A DNA stretch of 64,000 nucleotides from the NCBI RefSeq assembly GCF_902832885.1, contig NZ_CADFDK010000007.1, positions 302,178 to 366,177 of the forward strand. Direction: 5' to 3'. Of this stretch, positions 9,639 to 19,306 are shown piece after piece (positions within the stretch are counted from its first letter, which is position 1; each line of letters opens with the position of its first letter). The stretch is from Burkholderia seminalis DSM 23518 (GTDB lineage Bacteria; Pseudomonadota; Gammaproteobacteria; Burkholderiales; Burkholderiaceae). The position numbers and the translations under genes are program-made. The notes below the pieces were generated by a model. The model worked only from the letters and a program-made list of their open reading frames with translations. It searched no databases and was not told where the DNA came from.

Positions 9639-11063
9639 TTACCTGGACGGTTTGCCCCGGCCGCCGGCAGGCTTGCCCGCTGGCTTGCCGCCAGGTTTGC
9701 CGCGCGGCTTTTTCACGCTGAACGGACTGCCGATGGTGTAGTCCGGCCCGCCGTCGGCCGGCTTCGCATGCTGCGCCGCAGGCTTGCGCTGCCCTTCGCC
9801 GCCCGGCGATCGCGGCTTCTTGCCGGGCGCCGGCTTGGCAACCGGCGCGGCGTGCTGCACCTTGGGCTTCTTCGGTTTTTTAGGTTTCTTGATGATCTGC
9901 CCCGTCGCGCTCGTCTCCGGCACGCGGTGTTCGGCTTCGAAACCCGGCTCTTCCTCGCGCCGCAGCGTTTGCCGGATCAACGCTTCGATCGCGGCCAGTT
10001 GCGGCGCTTCATCGGCACACACGAGCGACACGGCCACCCCGCTGGCACCCGCGCGGCCGGTCCGGCCGATGCGGTGCACGTAGTCCTGCGCGACGATCGG
10101 CAGATCGACGTTGATCACCAGCGGCAGATCGTCGATATCCAGCCCGCGCGCCGCCACATCGGTGGCGACCAGCATCTGCACTTCGCGTGCCTTGAAGCGC
10201 TCCAGCGCCCGCAGGCGCGCGGGTTGCGGCTTGTCGCCGTGGATGGTGTCGACCGCATAGCCGGCTTCATCCAGCATGGCCGCCAGATAGTCGACGCCAT
10301 TGCGGGTCTTGACGAATACCAGCGCGTGCTCCCAGTTGTTCTCGGCCACCAGGTGCATGAACAGATCGGGCTTGTTCCGCTTGTCGACCGTCACCACCCA
10401 CTGCTTGATCTTGCTGGCCGTGACGTTGGGCGGGCTGACGCTGATATCGACCGGATTGCGCAGGATGCCCGCCGCCATCGCGCGGATATCGTCGGTAAAC
10501 GTGGCGGAGAACAGCAGTGTCTGGCGCCGCGTCGGCAACGCGGCGAAGACGGCATTGAGCTCGCGCGCAAAGCCGAGATCCAGCATGCGATCGGCTTCAT
10601 CCAGCACCAGCGTCTGCACCTGATCGAACTGCACCGCGTTCTGGCGATTGAGGTCGAGCAGGCGGCCCGGCGTGGCAACGAGCACGTCCACGCCCTTGCG
10701 CAACTTCATCATCTGCGGGTTGATGCTCACGCCGCCGTAGGCGGCCAGGAAACGCAGATCGAGGCCCTTGCCGTACTCGACGAAGCTTTGCAGCACCTGT
10801 TCGGCCAGTTCGCGCGTAGGCACCAGCACCAGCACGCGCGCGCGGTTGCTGGATACCGCCGGGCCGTGTTGCACGAGCCGTTGCAACAGCGGCAGCGCAA
10901 ACCCTGCCGTCTTGCCGGTGCCGGTTTGTGCCGCGGCCATGACGTCCTTTCCGTTCAGCACCGCAGGAATCGCCTTGGCCTGCACCGGCGTAGGTGTCTG
11001 GTAATTGAGGCCCTGCAGGTTACGCAGCAGCGGCTCGATCAGGCCAAGCGAGGCAAAAGACAT
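9639..11063 (-). CDS. rhlE: DEAD-box ATP-dependent RNA helicase RhlE
   Basis: A 474-residue helicase that remodels RNA in ribosome assembly or decay. It has the motif set of the family: Q motif with QTPTPVQAKAIP, motif I AAQTGTGKT, DEAD (VLDEADRML), motif III SAT, and motif VI HRIGRTGRAG. After the helicase core (about 370 residues) comes a low-complexity basic tail with KKPKKPKKPK and Gly/Pro/Lys repeats (GKPGGKPAGKPAG), typical of betaproteobacterial RhlE and used for RNA contact. The start is ATG at 11063 (MSFASLGL). The gene stands alone, 35 bp after the next gene upstream on this strand. Confidence 0.93.
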   Translation of the reverse strand: MSFASLGLIEPLLRNLQGLNYQTPTPVQAKAIPAVLNGKDVMAAAQTGTGKTAGFALPLLQRLVQHGPAVSSNRARVLVLVPTRELAEQVLQSFVEYGKGLDLRFLAAYGGVSINPQMMKLRKGVDVLVATPGRLLDLNRQNAVQFDQVQTLVLDEADRMLDLGFARELNAVFAALPTRRQTLLFSATFTDDIRAMAAGILRNPVDISVSPPNVTASKIKQWVVTVDKRNKPDLFMHLVAENNWEHALVFVKTRNGVDYLAAMLDEAGYAVDTIHGDKPQPARLRALERFKAREVQMLVATDVAARGLDIDDLPLVINVDLPIVAQDYVHRIGRTGRAGASGVAVSLVCADEAPQLAAIEALIRQTLRREEEPGFEAEHRVPETSATGQIIKKPKKPKKPKVQHAAPVAKPAPGKKPRSPGGEGQRKPAAQHAKPADGGPDYTIGSPFSVKKPRGKPGGKPAGKPAGGRGKPSR

Positions 11064-11098
11064 GGACGTATTCCGGGCTAAAACCGCAATTCTAGCGG

Positions 11099-11596
11099 TT
11101 ACGGCGCGGGTTGCGCCCCGTGCGCCGCACCGCGCAGCCACACCGCCACCGCCCCGATATTCTTCTCGTGCGCGACCAGCATCAACGACAGCGCGTGATG
11201 CATGTCCCGATCGGCAAGCGTCGGCAGCAACGTCTGCAGCTTGCGCACGACCCAGCGCTGGCCGCGGTTCAGGAACGCCAGCCGCTGCGCCAGATCGTCG
11301 ATCGCCATCGCCTGCTCGTGGAACGCGCCCGTCGCGCGCGTCGGTACGGCATCGAGCGACCGGATCGCGTCGACGAGCACGCTGCACCCGTGCGCGTCGT
11401 CCTGGCGAATGCGCGCGATCAGCCGATGCAGCTCCGGATCGCCGGTTACCTCGGCTGCCGTTTCGGAAGCCACACGTGCGCTCGCGCGCTCGGCCTCCAG
11501 CAGTTCGTCGAGCGTCGCCAGCAACGCCGTGCGGTCATCTTGCGGATTCGGGCCGGCGTGGGTATCAGGGCCGCCGCCATGCGTCGGCATCGACAT
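11099..11596 (-). CDS. Helical protein of unknown function (ferritin-like/DUF6306 type)
   Basis: A 165-residue, mostly alpha-helical protein with no signal peptide or membrane segment. The body (TALLATLDELLEAERASARVASETA...HGCSVLVDAIRSL...HALSLMLVAHEKNIG) is rich in Glu, His and Ala on helices, like a four-helix bundle of the ferritin-like sort, and I recall similar Burkholderia proteins filed as DUF6306. The start at 11596 is set by a strong AGGAGG 7 bp upstream. No enzyme motif is convincing. It lies just upstream of rhlE on the same strand. Confidence 0.6.
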   Translation of the reverse strand: MSMPTHGGGPDTHAGPNPQDDRTALLATLDELLEAERASARVASETAAEVTGDPELHRLIARIRQDDAHGCSVLVDAIRSLDAVPTRATGAFHEQAMAIDDLAQRLAFLNRGQRWVVRKLQTLLPTLADRDMHHALSLMLVAHEKNIGAVAVWLRGAAHGAQPAP

Positions 11597-11783
11597 GCAG
11601 CATCCTCCTGTCGGGATCGATGGCGTAACACGCTCGACGGTACACGGCGCGTATTGCACGAATGTGCCAATCAGCGCGCGCTGTTCGCCGGATACGTCAC
11701 ATCATGATGCATTGGCGTGTCAACCCGCGTCGTCAACGCACGTCACTTGATCGACGTCATCGCCCGAACGCACCAGCGCTTGC

Positions 11784-12554
11784 TCAAGTCCACCCTTCGA
11801 GCCGCAACGTCGAACGTACGAGCCGCTGTTCCTCCTGCTCGATCTCGCGCAGATACTCGACGCACTGGCGGATATGTTCGCTCGCGGCCTTGCGTGCCTG
11901 GTCGGGCAACCGCCCGGTAACCGCGTTGTAGAGCCGCGCATGCTGGCGGTCGATCTGCTTCTTCAACGGCTCGCGGTGATAGAGGTTGTTCACCGACGCG
12001 AACACCGAACTGAGCAGCAGGTCGGTCAGCGACTGCAGCGTATTGACGAGCACGGGGTTGTGCGACGCCTCGCAGATCGCGAGATGGAACGCGTGATCGA
12101 GCTTCGCGCGCGCGGCGGGGTCGAGATCCTGCGCGTCGGCCGCCGTCATTTCCTCGTAGCGGCGCCGGATCAGGATGAAATCGGCCGGCGTGCCGCGCAG
12201 CGCCGCAAGCCGCGCGGCCTCGGCCTCGAGCATCCCGCGCACCTCGAACAGGTCGTACAGCGTGCGCGGCTGCGAGCCGAGCAGATGCATCATCGGCGTG
12301 ACCTCGCGCTGCGGGGTCAGGCTCGCAACGAACGAGCCCTTGCCGTGCGCCGTGTCGATGATCCCGCGCGCGTGCAGCAGCTTCATCCCTTCGCGCACGG
12401 CCGTACGCGACACGCCGAGCTTCTCGGTCAGCCGCCGTTCGGACGGCAACGCCTGCCCGGCCTTCAGCACGCCGTCGACGATCAGCTGTTCGATCCGCTC
12501 GGCGACGACATCGGCCACGCGCCGCGCCGGCCCTTCTCGATCCTGCATTCCCAT
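11784..12554 (-). CDS. glcC: GntR-family (FadR/FCD) regulator of glycolate utilisation, GlcC
   Basis: A 256-residue regulator with an N-terminal winged helix (PSERRLTEKLGVSRTAVREGMKLL) and an all-helical FCD ligand domain. From memory it is close to E. coli GlcC through the FCD domain, for example DHAFHLAICEASHN, TLQSLTDLL, SVFASVNNLYHR and KKQIDRQHARLYNAV. It is divergent from glcDEFGB, as in enterobacteria, and should activate that operon with glycolate or a related acid. The start is uncertain: ATG at 12554 lies immediately beside an operator-like palindrome, and a GTG at 12596 would add 14 residues. Confidence 0.88.
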   Translation of the reverse strand: MGMQDREGPARRVADVVAERIEQLIVDGVLKAGQALPSERRLTEKLGVSRTAVREGMKLLHARGIIDTAHGKGSFVASLTPQREVTPMMHLLGSQPRTLYDLFEVRGMLEAEAARLAALRGTPADFILIRRRYEEMTAADAQDLDPAARAKLDHAFHLAICEASHNPVLVNTLQSLTDLLLSSVFASVNNLYHREPLKKQIDRQHARLYNAVTGRLPDQARKAASEHIRQCVEYLREIEQEEQRLVRSTLRLEGWT

Positions 12555-12556
12555 AC

Positions 12557-12567
12557 TGGTATGACCA
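12557..12567. promoter_or_regulatory. GntR/FadR-type operator TGGTATGACCA, proximal
   Basis: TGGT-N3-ACCA palindrome within ACTGGTATGACCACTT. It directly abuts the putative glcC start, fitting autoregulation. The core matches the TGGTN3ACCA form used by LldR/GlcC/PdhR-like regulators. Confidence 0.65.
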
Positions 12568-12662
12568 CTTTGGACGGATATCGCCGATTTTCTCACAAAG
12601 CCTTGTTCCTACTGGTTTTTCCTGGCCCGCCACGACTATCTCAAAAGGCTCGATCGAAAAAC

Positions 12663-12673
12663 TGGTACGACCA
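12663..12673. promoter_or_regulatory. GntR/FadR-type operator TGGTACGACCA, distal
   Basis: Second copy, within ACTGGTACGACCACCTT. It is 106 bp (about ten helical turns) from the first and 100 bp before glcD, so the pair could support cooperative binding across the divergent promoter. Confidence 0.65.
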
Positions 12674-12772
12674 CCTTGAAGACATCTGGACACACCCGCG
12701 CGGCCCGCCAAGAATCCCTTCCTTCCGGCGTGCCGCGCATCGCGCGGCCGCCTGCATGGTGGAGACAGACCG

Positions 12773-14272
12773 ATGAGTTTCATCTACGACGAACGGATCG
12801 ACGGCGCGCTGGCGACCGTCGACCGTGACACGCTCGTCGCCGCGCTGCATGCGGCGGCGCCCGGCCTCGACGTGCTGCACGAACGCGAGGCGCTCAAGCC
12901 GTTCGAATGCGACGGCCTCGCCGCGTACCGCACGGTACCGCTCGCGGTCGTGCTGCCCGACACGGTCGACCAGGTGCGCGCGGTGCTGCGCGTCGCGGCC
13001 GCGCACGGCGTGCCGGTCGTCGCGCGCGGCGCGGGCACGGGGCTGTCGGGCGGCGCGATGCCGCTCGAAAAAGGCCTCCTGCTGGTGATGGCGAAGTTCA
13101 ACCGGATTCTCGACATCGACCCCGATGCCGGCATTGCACGCGTGCAGCCCGGCGTGCACAATCTCGCGATCTCGCAGGCGGCCGCGCCGCATGGCCTTTA
13201 CTACGCGCCCGATCCGTCGTCGCAAATCGCATGCTCGATCGGCGGCAACGTCGCCGAAAACGCGGGCGGCGTGCACTGCCTGAAATACGGGCTCACGGTG
13301 CACAACATCCTGAAGGTCGAGATCCTGACGATCGACGGCGACACGCTCACGCTCGGCGCCGATGCACTCGACGCGCCCGGCTTCGACCTGCTCGCGCTGT
13401 TCACCGGCTCCGAAGGCATGCTCGGCATCGTCACCGAAGTGACCGTGAAGCTGCTGCCGAAGCCGCCGAGCGTGAAGGTGCTGATGGCGAGCTTCGACGA
13501 CGTCGCCGAGGCCGGCGTCGCGGTCGCGCGAATCATCGGCGCGGGCGTGATTCCCGGCGGCCTCGAGATGATGGACAACCTCGCGATCCGCGCGGCCGAG
13601 GATTTCATCCATGCGGGCTACCCGGTCGATGCGCAGGCGATCCTGCTGTGCGAACTCGACGGCGCGGCGAGCGACGTCGACGAGGATGCCGAGCGCGTCG
13701 CCGCGCTGCTGCGCGACGCGGGCGCCACCGAGATCCGCGTCGCGCGCGACGAGGCCGAGCGCCAGCGCTTCTGGGCCGGCCGCAAGAACGCGTTTCCCGC
13801 GGTCGGCCGCATGTCGCCCGACTACTACTGCATGGACGGCACGATCCCGCGTCGCGAGCTGCCGCGCGTGCTCGAAGGGATCGCCGCGCTGTCGGCCGAA
13901 TACGGGCTGCCGGTCGCGAACGTGTTCCACGCGGGTGACGGCAACATGCACCCGCTGATCCTGTTCGATGCGAACCGGCCCGGCGAGCTCGATCGCGCGG
14001 AAGCGCTCGGCGGCAGGATCCTCGAGCTGTGCGTCGCGGCGGGCGGCAGCATCACCGGCGAGCACGGCGTCGGGCGCGAGAAGATCAACCAGATGTGCGT
14101 GCAGTTCAACGCCGACGAAATCACGTTCTTCCACGCGGTGAAGGCCGCGTTCGACCCGCAGGGGCTGCTCAATCCCGGCAAGAACATCCCGACGCTGCAC
14201 CGCTGTGCCGAATTCGGCGCGATGCACGTCCATCACGGCCAGCTGCCGTTTCCCGAACTGGAGCGCTTCTGA
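12773..14272 (+). CDS. glcD: Glycolate oxidase subunit GlcD (FAD-linked)
   Basis: A 499-residue FAD-linked oxidase subunit that, with GlcE and GlcF, oxidises glycolate to glyoxylate and feeds electrons to the respiratory chain. The PCMH-type FAD domain spans roughly residues 40-230, with PVVARGAGTGLSGGAMP and the strand GLYYAPDPSSQIACSIGGN. The C-terminal FAD-oxidase domain carries VANVFHAGDGNMHPLILFD and SITGEHGVGREK. Length matches E. coli GlcD. It is the first gene of a tight operon, and its stop overlaps the glcE start in TGATG. Confidence 0.95.
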   Translation: MSFIYDERIDGALATVDRDTLVAALHAAAPGLDVLHEREALKPFECDGLAAYRTVPLAVVLPDTVDQVRAVLRVAAAHGVPVVARGAGTGLSGGAMPLEKGLLLVMAKFNRILDIDPDAGIARVQPGVHNLAISQAAAPHGLYYAPDPSSQIACSIGGNVAENAGGVHCLKYGLTVHNILKVEILTIDGDTLTLGADALDAPGFDLLALFTGSEGMLGIVTEVTVKLLPKPPSVKVLMASFDDVAEAGVAVARIIGAGVIPGGLEMMDNLAIRAAEDFIHAGYPVDAQAILLCELDGAASDVDEDAERVAALLRDAGATEIRVARDEAERQRFWAGRKNAFPAVGRMSPDYYCMDGTIPRRELPRVLEGIAALSAEYGLPVANVFHAGDGNMHPLILFDANRPGELDRAEALGGRILELCVAAGGSITGEHGVGREKINQMCVQFNADEITFFHAVKAAFDPQGLLNPGKNIPTLHRCAEFGAMHVHHGQLPFPELERF

Positions 14273-15348
14273 TGCGACGCGACATCGAATCGATCGACGA
14301 CAGCGCGGCGCTCGTCGCGCAGGTCGACGCGGCGATCCACGATCGCCAGCCGCTGCACATCCGCGGCGCCGGCACGAAGGCGTGCCTCGGCCGCCCCGTC
14401 GAAGGCCGCACGCTCGACGTGCGCATGCATCGCGGCGTCGTCTCGTACGACCCGACCGAGCTCGTCGTCACCGCGCGCGCGGGCACGCCGCTCGCCGATC
14501 TCGAAGCAATGCTCGACACGGCCGGCCAGATGCTGCCGTGCGAGCCGCCGTCGTTCGGCGGCGCGGCGACGGTCGGCGGGATGTTCGCGGCGGCGCTGTC
14601 GGGACCGCGCCGCCCGTGGGCCGGCGCGGTACGCGACTTCGTGCTCGGCTGCCGCGTGATCACCGGCCACGCGAAGCACCTGCGGTTCGGCGGCGAAGTG
14701 ATGAAGAACGTCGCGGGCTACGACGTGTCGCGGCTGCTCGCGGGCAGCTTCGGCTGTCTCGGCGTCGTGACCGAGGTGTCGCTGAAGGTGCTGCCGAAAC
14801 CGCGCGCGACCGGCGATCTCGCGTTGACGCTCGCGGCCGGCGAAGCCGTTCAGCGCGTCGCCGCATGGCGGCGCGCGGGGCTGCCGCTCGCGGGCGCGTG
14901 CCACGCGGACGGCGTGCTGCGCGTGCGCATCGAGGGTGGCGACGGCTCGGTCAAGGCCGCGCGCGACACGATCGGCGGCGATCCGATGGACGACGCCGGG
15001 GACGCGTTCTGGGCACGGTTGCGCGACCTTGCGCTGCCGTTCTTCGACGATCCGCGCCCGCTGTGGCGCGTGTCGGTGCCGGCTGCCGCGCCGCTCGACG
15101 CGTTACCGGGCGCGCAGCTCGTCGACTGGGGCGGCGCGCAGCGCTGGCTGAAGAGCGACGCCGCGCCGGCCGACGTGCAGCGGCTCGCCGCGCAATGGGG
15201 CGGCCACGCGACCTGCTTCACGGCGGGCGCCGCACACGCGCCGTTCCAGCCGCTGCCGCCCGCGCTGCTGCGCGTCCACCGGCAGCTCAAGGCGCAGCTC
15301 GACCCGTACGCGATTTTCAACCCCGGCCGGCTCTACGCCGACTTCTGA
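14272..15348 (+). CDS. glcE: Glycolate oxidase subunit GlcE
   Basis: A 358-residue FAD-binding subunit resembling a shortened GlcD: LHIRGAGTKACLGRP, then EPPSFGGAATVGGMFAAALSGPRRPW, then the C-terminal LDPYAIFNPGRLY. It is needed for glycolate oxidase activity with GlcD and GlcF. The ATG overlaps the glcD stop by one base, so translation is probably coupled. Confidence 0.93.
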   Translation: MRRDIESIDDSAALVAQVDAAIHDRQPLHIRGAGTKACLGRPVEGRTLDVRMHRGVVSYDPTELVVTARAGTPLADLEAMLDTAGQMLPCEPPSFGGAATVGGMFAAALSGPRRPWAGAVRDFVLGCRVITGHAKHLRFGGEVMKNVAGYDVSRLLAGSFGCLGVVTEVSLKVLPKPRATGDLALTLAAGEAVQRVAAWRRAGLPLAGACHADGVLRVRIEGGDGSVKAARDTIGGDPMDDAGDAFWARLRDLALPFFDDPRPLWRVSVPAAAPLDALPGAQLVDWGGAQRWLKSDAAPADVQRLAAQWGGHATCFTAGAAHAPFQPLPPALLRVHRQLKAQLDPYAIFNPGRLYADF

Positions 15349-15372
15349 CGCGAACCCGACCCCGACCCGCCG

Positions 15373-16593
15373 ATGCAAACCAATCTCAGCGAAGCAAGCA
15401 AGGCCCTCGCCCGGGCCGACGAAGCGGAAGCGATCCTGCGCGCCTGCGTGCACTGCGGCTTCTGCAATGCGACCTGCCCGACCTACCAGGTGCTCGGCAA
15501 CGAGCTCGACGGGCCGCGCGGCCGCATCTACCTGATCAAGCAGCTGCTCGAAGGCGAGCCGTGCGGCGAGCGCACGCAACGGCATCTCGACCGCTGCCTG
15601 ACGTGCCGCAACTGCGAGACCACCTGCCCGTCCGGCGTGCGCTACCACACGCTGCTCGACATCGGCCGCGCGGAAGCCGAGAAGCGCGCGCCGCGGCCCG
15701 CGCGCGAACGATGGCTGCGCGCGGGGCTGCGTCACGTCGTGCCGCGTCCGGCGACGTTCGCCGCGCTGCTGAAGGCCGGTCGCGCGCTGCGCCCGCTGCT
15801 GCCCGGCACGCTGCGGGACAAGATCCCGGCCGCCGTCCCCGCGGCGGCCGCGCGCCCCGCCGCGCGTCACGCCCGGCGCGTGCTGATGCTCGAAGGCTGC
15901 GTGCAGCCGTCGCTGTCGCCGAACACCAACGCGGCCGCCGCGCGCGTGCTCGACCGGCTCGGCATCAGCGTCACGCCGGCGCGCGAGGCCGGCTGCTGCG
16001 GCGCGACCGAATATCACCTGAACGCGCAGGAGGCGGGCCTGGTCCGCGCACGCCGCAATATCGATGCGTGGTGGCCGGCGATCGAAGCCGGCGCGGAAGC
16101 GATCGTGCTGACGGCGAGCGGCTGCGGCGCGTTCGTCAAGGAATACGGCGACCTGTTGCGCTCCGACCCCGTCTATGCGGAGAAGGCGCGGCGCGTCAGC
16201 ACGCTCGCGCGCGATCTCGCCGAAGTGATCGCGGCCGAGCCGCTCGACGCGCTGGCCGATGGGACGCCGCGCCGCATCGCGGTCCACTGCCCGTGCACGC
16301 TGCAGCACGCTCAGCGCCTCGGCGGCGCGGTCGAAAGCGTCCTGACGCGGCTCGGCTTCGATCTGACGAATGTCGCCGACGGCCATCTGTGCTGCGGCTC
16401 GGCCGGCACGTATTCGCTGACGCAGCCCGAGCTCGCGACGACGCTGCGCGACAACAAGCTCGATGCGCTCGAAGCCGCGCGGCCGGACCTGATTGTCACG
16501 GCCAACGTCGGCTGCCAGACTCACCTGAACGGCGCGGGTCGCACGCCCGTACGCCACTGGATCGAGCTCGTCGACAACCGGCTCGTCAACTGA
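15373..16593 (+). CDS. glcF: Glycolate oxidase iron-sulfur subunit GlcF
   Basis: A 406-residue electron-transfer subunit. Two 4Fe-4S motifs of the ferredoxin type are present: CVHCGFCNATCP near residue 27 and CLTCRNCETTCP near residue 76. Two CCG (cysteine-rich) domains follow, with EAGCCG and HLCCGSAGTYS. No membrane span is evident, so it probably associates with the membrane through partners. It starts 24 bp after glcE. Confidence 0.94.
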   Translation: MQTNLSEASKALARADEAEAILRACVHCGFCNATCPTYQVLGNELDGPRGRIYLIKQLLEGEPCGERTQRHLDRCLTCRNCETTCPSGVRYHTLLDIGRAEAEKRAPRPARERWLRAGLRHVVPRPATFAALLKAGRALRPLLPGTLRDKIPAAVPAAAARPAARHARRVLMLEGCVQPSLSPNTNAAAARVLDRLGISVTPAREAGCCGATEYHLNAQEAGLVRARRNIDAWWPAIEAGAEAIVLTASGCGAFVKEYGDLLRSDPVYAEKARRVSTLARDLAEVIAAEPLDALADGTPRRIAVHCPCTLQHAQRLGGAVESVLTRLGFDLTNVADGHLCCGSAGTYSLTQPELATTLRDNKLDALEAARPDLIVTANVGCQTHLNGAGRTPVRHWIELVDNRLVN

Positions 16594-16616
16594 CCGGATT
16601 CCGGAGGAATGCCACC

Positions 16617-17021
16617 ATGCAGACGAAACCCGAACTCGAACTGGCCGATGCCGACCGCATGCTCGCCGCCGCCCGCGCGGAAGCGGAACGCCACGGCTGG
16701 GCCGTGTCGATCGCCGTCGTCGACGACGGCGGCCACCTGCTCGCGTTCGCGCGGCTGGACGGCGCGTCGCCGGCCAGCAGCGACATCGCGCAGGACAAGG
16801 CGCGCGCGGCGGCGCTCGGCCGTCGCGAGACGAAGGCGTATGAGGATATGATCAACGGTGGCCGCACCGCGTTTCTCAGCGCGCCGCTGAGCGGGTTGCT
16901 CGAAGGCGGCGTGCCGGTCACGGTCGGCGGCCGGATTGCGGGCGCGATCGGCGTGTCTGGCGTAAAGTCGGAGCAGGACGCGCAGATCGCCCGTGCCGGC
17001 ACACAGAGCGTCGCGGAATAA
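16617..17021 (+). CDS. glcG: GlcG/HbpS-type protein (DUF336) of the glycolate operon
   Basis: A 134-residue GlcG family protein with the usual pattern VSIAVVDDGGHLLAFARLDGA near residue 30 and a C-terminal GGVPVTVGGRIAGAIGVSG. In several bacteria glcG sits between glcF and glcB, as here. Its biochemical role is not settled; related HbpS proteins bind heme. The start ATG at 16617 is preceded by CGGAGGAA at 9 bp. Confidence 0.88.
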   Translation: MQTKPELELADADRMLAAARAEAERHGWAVSIAVVDDGGHLLAFARLDGASPASSDIAQDKARAAALGRRETKAYEDMINGGRTAFLSAPLSGLLEGGVPVTVGGRIAGAIGVSGVKSEQDAQIARAGTQSVAE

Positions 17022-17063
17022 CCAGCCAAGCCGCGCGCGCATTTTTCCCCGGGAGGATTAACG

Positions 17064-19238
17064 ATGATCGACCAAGCAGGACTGCAAGTCGCGCCAGCGC
17101 TGAGCCAGTTCATTGAAAACGAAGCGCTGCCGGGCACCGGCATCGACAAGGCCGCGTTCTGGAGCGGTTTCTCGGCCCTGGTGCACGACCTCGCGCCGCG
17201 CAACCGCGAACTGCTCGCGGAACGCGACCGCCTGCAGCAGGAACTCGACGCGTGGCACCGTGCCCACCCGGGCCCCGTACGCGACCACGCCGCGTACCGT
17301 GCCTTCCTCGAACAAATCGGCTACCTCGTGCCGGTCCCGTCGAACGTCGCGGCAGCCACCGCGAACGTCGACAGCGAGATCGCCACGCAGGCCGGCCCGC
17401 AGCTCGTCGTGCCGCTGTCGAACGCGCGCTACGCGCTGAACGCCGCGAACGCCCGCTGGGGCAGCCTGTACGACGCGCTGTACGGCACCGACGCGCTGCC
17501 CGAAGACGGCGGCGCCGAACGCACCGCGGCCTACAACCCCACGCGCGGCCAGCGCGTGATCGACTATGCGCGCAACGTGCTCGACAACGCGGCGCCGCTC
17601 GCGAGCGGCTCGCACCGCGACGCGCTGCGCTATCGCGTGCAGGACGGCCAGCTCGCCGTCGAAACCGCGAAAGGCAACGTATCGCTCGCGCAGCCGGCGC
17701 AGTTCGTCGGCTACCAGGGCACGGCCGACGCGCCGTCCGCGATCCTGCTGAAGCACAACGGCCTGCACCTCGAGATCCAGATCGACGCGTCGACGCCGAT
17801 CGGCCGCGCCGATCTCGCGAACGTGAAGGACATCGTGCTCGAAGCGGCGGTCAGCACGATCATCGACTGCGAGGATTCGGTCGCGGCGGTCGACGCCGAC
17901 GACAAGGTCCAGCTCTACCGCAACTGGCTCGGCCTGATGCAGGGCACGCTGGCCGAGGAGGTCGCGAAGGGCGGCAAGCACTTCACGCGCCGCCTGAACG
18001 CCGACCGCGAGTACACCACGCCCGACGGCGGCACGCTGTCGCTGCACGGCCGCTCGCTGCTGTTCGTGCGCAACGTCGGCCACCTGATGACCAACGGCGC
18101 GGTGCTCGACCGCGACGGCAACGAGATCCCCGAAGGCATCCTCGACGGCGTCGTCACGACGCTGTGCGCGCTGCACGACCTGAAGGCGAAGCGCAATTCG
18201 CGCACGGGTTCGATCTACATCGTGAAGCCGAAGATGCACGGCCCGGTCGAAGTCGCGTTCGCCGATACGCTGTTCGCGCGCATCGAGGATCTGTACGGCC
18301 TGCCGCGCAACACGCTGAAGATGGGCATCATGGACGAGGAGCGCCGCACCAGCGTGAACCTCGCCGCGTGTATCGCCGCGGCGGCCGCGCGTGTCGCGTT
18401 CATCAACACCGGCTTCCTCGACCGCACCGGCGACGAGATGCACACCGCGATGGAAGCGGGCCCGATGATCCGCAAGGGCGACATGAAGTCGTCCGCGTGG
18501 ATCCAGTCGTACGAGCGCAACAACGTGCTCGCGGGCCTGTCGGCCGGCCTGCGCGGCCGCGCGCAGATCGGCAAGGGCATGTGGGCGATGCCGGACCTGA
18601 TGCACGCGATGCTCGAGCAGAAGATCGCGCATCCGCGCGCCGGCGCGAACACCGCCTGGGTGCCGTCGCCGACCGCCGCGACGCTGCACGCGCTGCACTA
18701 CCACCTCGTCGACGTGCAGGCCGTCCAGCAGGAACTCGAGAAGACGCCGTACGCGAGCGAACGCGACACGCTGCTCGAAGGGCTGCTGACCGTGCCGGTC
18801 GTCGAGCGCGCCGCGTGGAGCGAGGCCGAGATCCTGAGCGAGGTCGAGAACAACGCGCAGGGCATCCTCGGCTACGTCGTGCGCTGGGTCGAACAGGGCG
18901 TCGGCTGCTCGAAGGTGCCCGACATCCACGACGTCGGCCTGATGGAAGACCGTGCAACGCTGCGCATCTCGAGCCAGCACATCGCCAACTGGCTGCGCCA
19001 CGGCGTGATCACCGAGGCCTTCGTGCTCGACGTGTTCAAGCGGATGGCGCGCGTCGTCGACCAGCAGAACGCCGGCGACCCGAACTATCGCCCGATGGCG
19101 CCCGGCTACGACCAGTCGACCGCATTCAAGGCCGCGTGCGCGCTCGCGCTGCAGGGCACGTCGCAACCGAGCGGTTACACCGAGCCGCTGCTGCACCAGT
19201 TCCGCCTCGCGTTCAAGGCGCAACAGCACGGCGCCTAA
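17064..19238 (+). CDS. glcB: Malate synthase G
   Basis: A 724-residue isoform-G malate synthase that condenses glyoxylate with acetyl-CoA to malate, completing the path from glycolate to the TCA cycle. Family features include [16 protein letters not shown] in the core, [27 protein letters not shown], and the C-terminal Asp region near [25 protein letters not shown]. Length is normal. ATG at 17064 follows GGGAGGA at 8 bp. It is the last gene of the operon, before a strong terminator. Confidence 0.96.
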   Translation: MIDQAGLQVAPALSQFIENEALPGTGIDKAAFWSGFSALVHDLAPRNRELLAERDRLQQELDAWHRAHPGPVRDHAAYRAFLEQIGYLVPVPSNVAAATANVDSEIATQAGPQLVVPLSNARYALNAANARWGSLYDALYGTDALPEDGGAERTAAYNPTRGQRVIDYARNVLDNAAPLASGSHRDALRYRVQDGQLAVETAKGNVSLAQPAQFVGYQGTADAPSAILLKHNGLHLEIQIDASTPIGRADLANVKDIVLEAAVSTIIDCEDSVAAVDADDKVQLYRNWLGLMQGTLAEEVAKGGKHFTRRLNADREYTTPDGGTLSLHGRSLLFVRNVGHLMTNGAVLDRDGNEIPEGILDGVVTTLCALHDLKAKRNSRTGSIYIVKPKMHGPVEVAFADTLFARIEDLYGLPRNTLKMGIMDEERRTSVNLAACIAAAAARVAFINTGFLDRTGDEMHTAMEAGPMIRKGDMKSSAWIQSYERNNVLAGLSAGLRGRAQIGKGMWAMPDLMHAMLEQKIAHPRAGANTAWVPSPTAATLHALHYHLVDVQAVQQELEKTPYASERDTLLEGLLTVPVVERAAWSEAEILSEVENNAQGILGYVVRWVEQGVGCSKVPDIHDVGLMEDRATLRISSQHIANWLRHGVITEAFVLDVFKRMARVVDQQNAGDPNYRPMAPGYDQSTAFKAACALALQGTSQPSGYTEPLLHQFRLAFKAQQHGA

Positions 19239-19276
19239 ACCTGCGCATGCGGGCCGGTCCGCATGCCGGCCTGACC

Positions 19277-19306
19277 AAACGGGCGGCCCTCGCGGCCGCC
19301 CGTTTT
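19277..19306 (+). terminator. Rho-independent terminator after glcB
   Basis: A 12-bp perfect stem (AAACGGGCGGCC / GGCCGCCCGTTT) with a 5-base loop and short T tail. It is symmetrical, so it may also stop leftward transcription. Confidence 0.85.
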
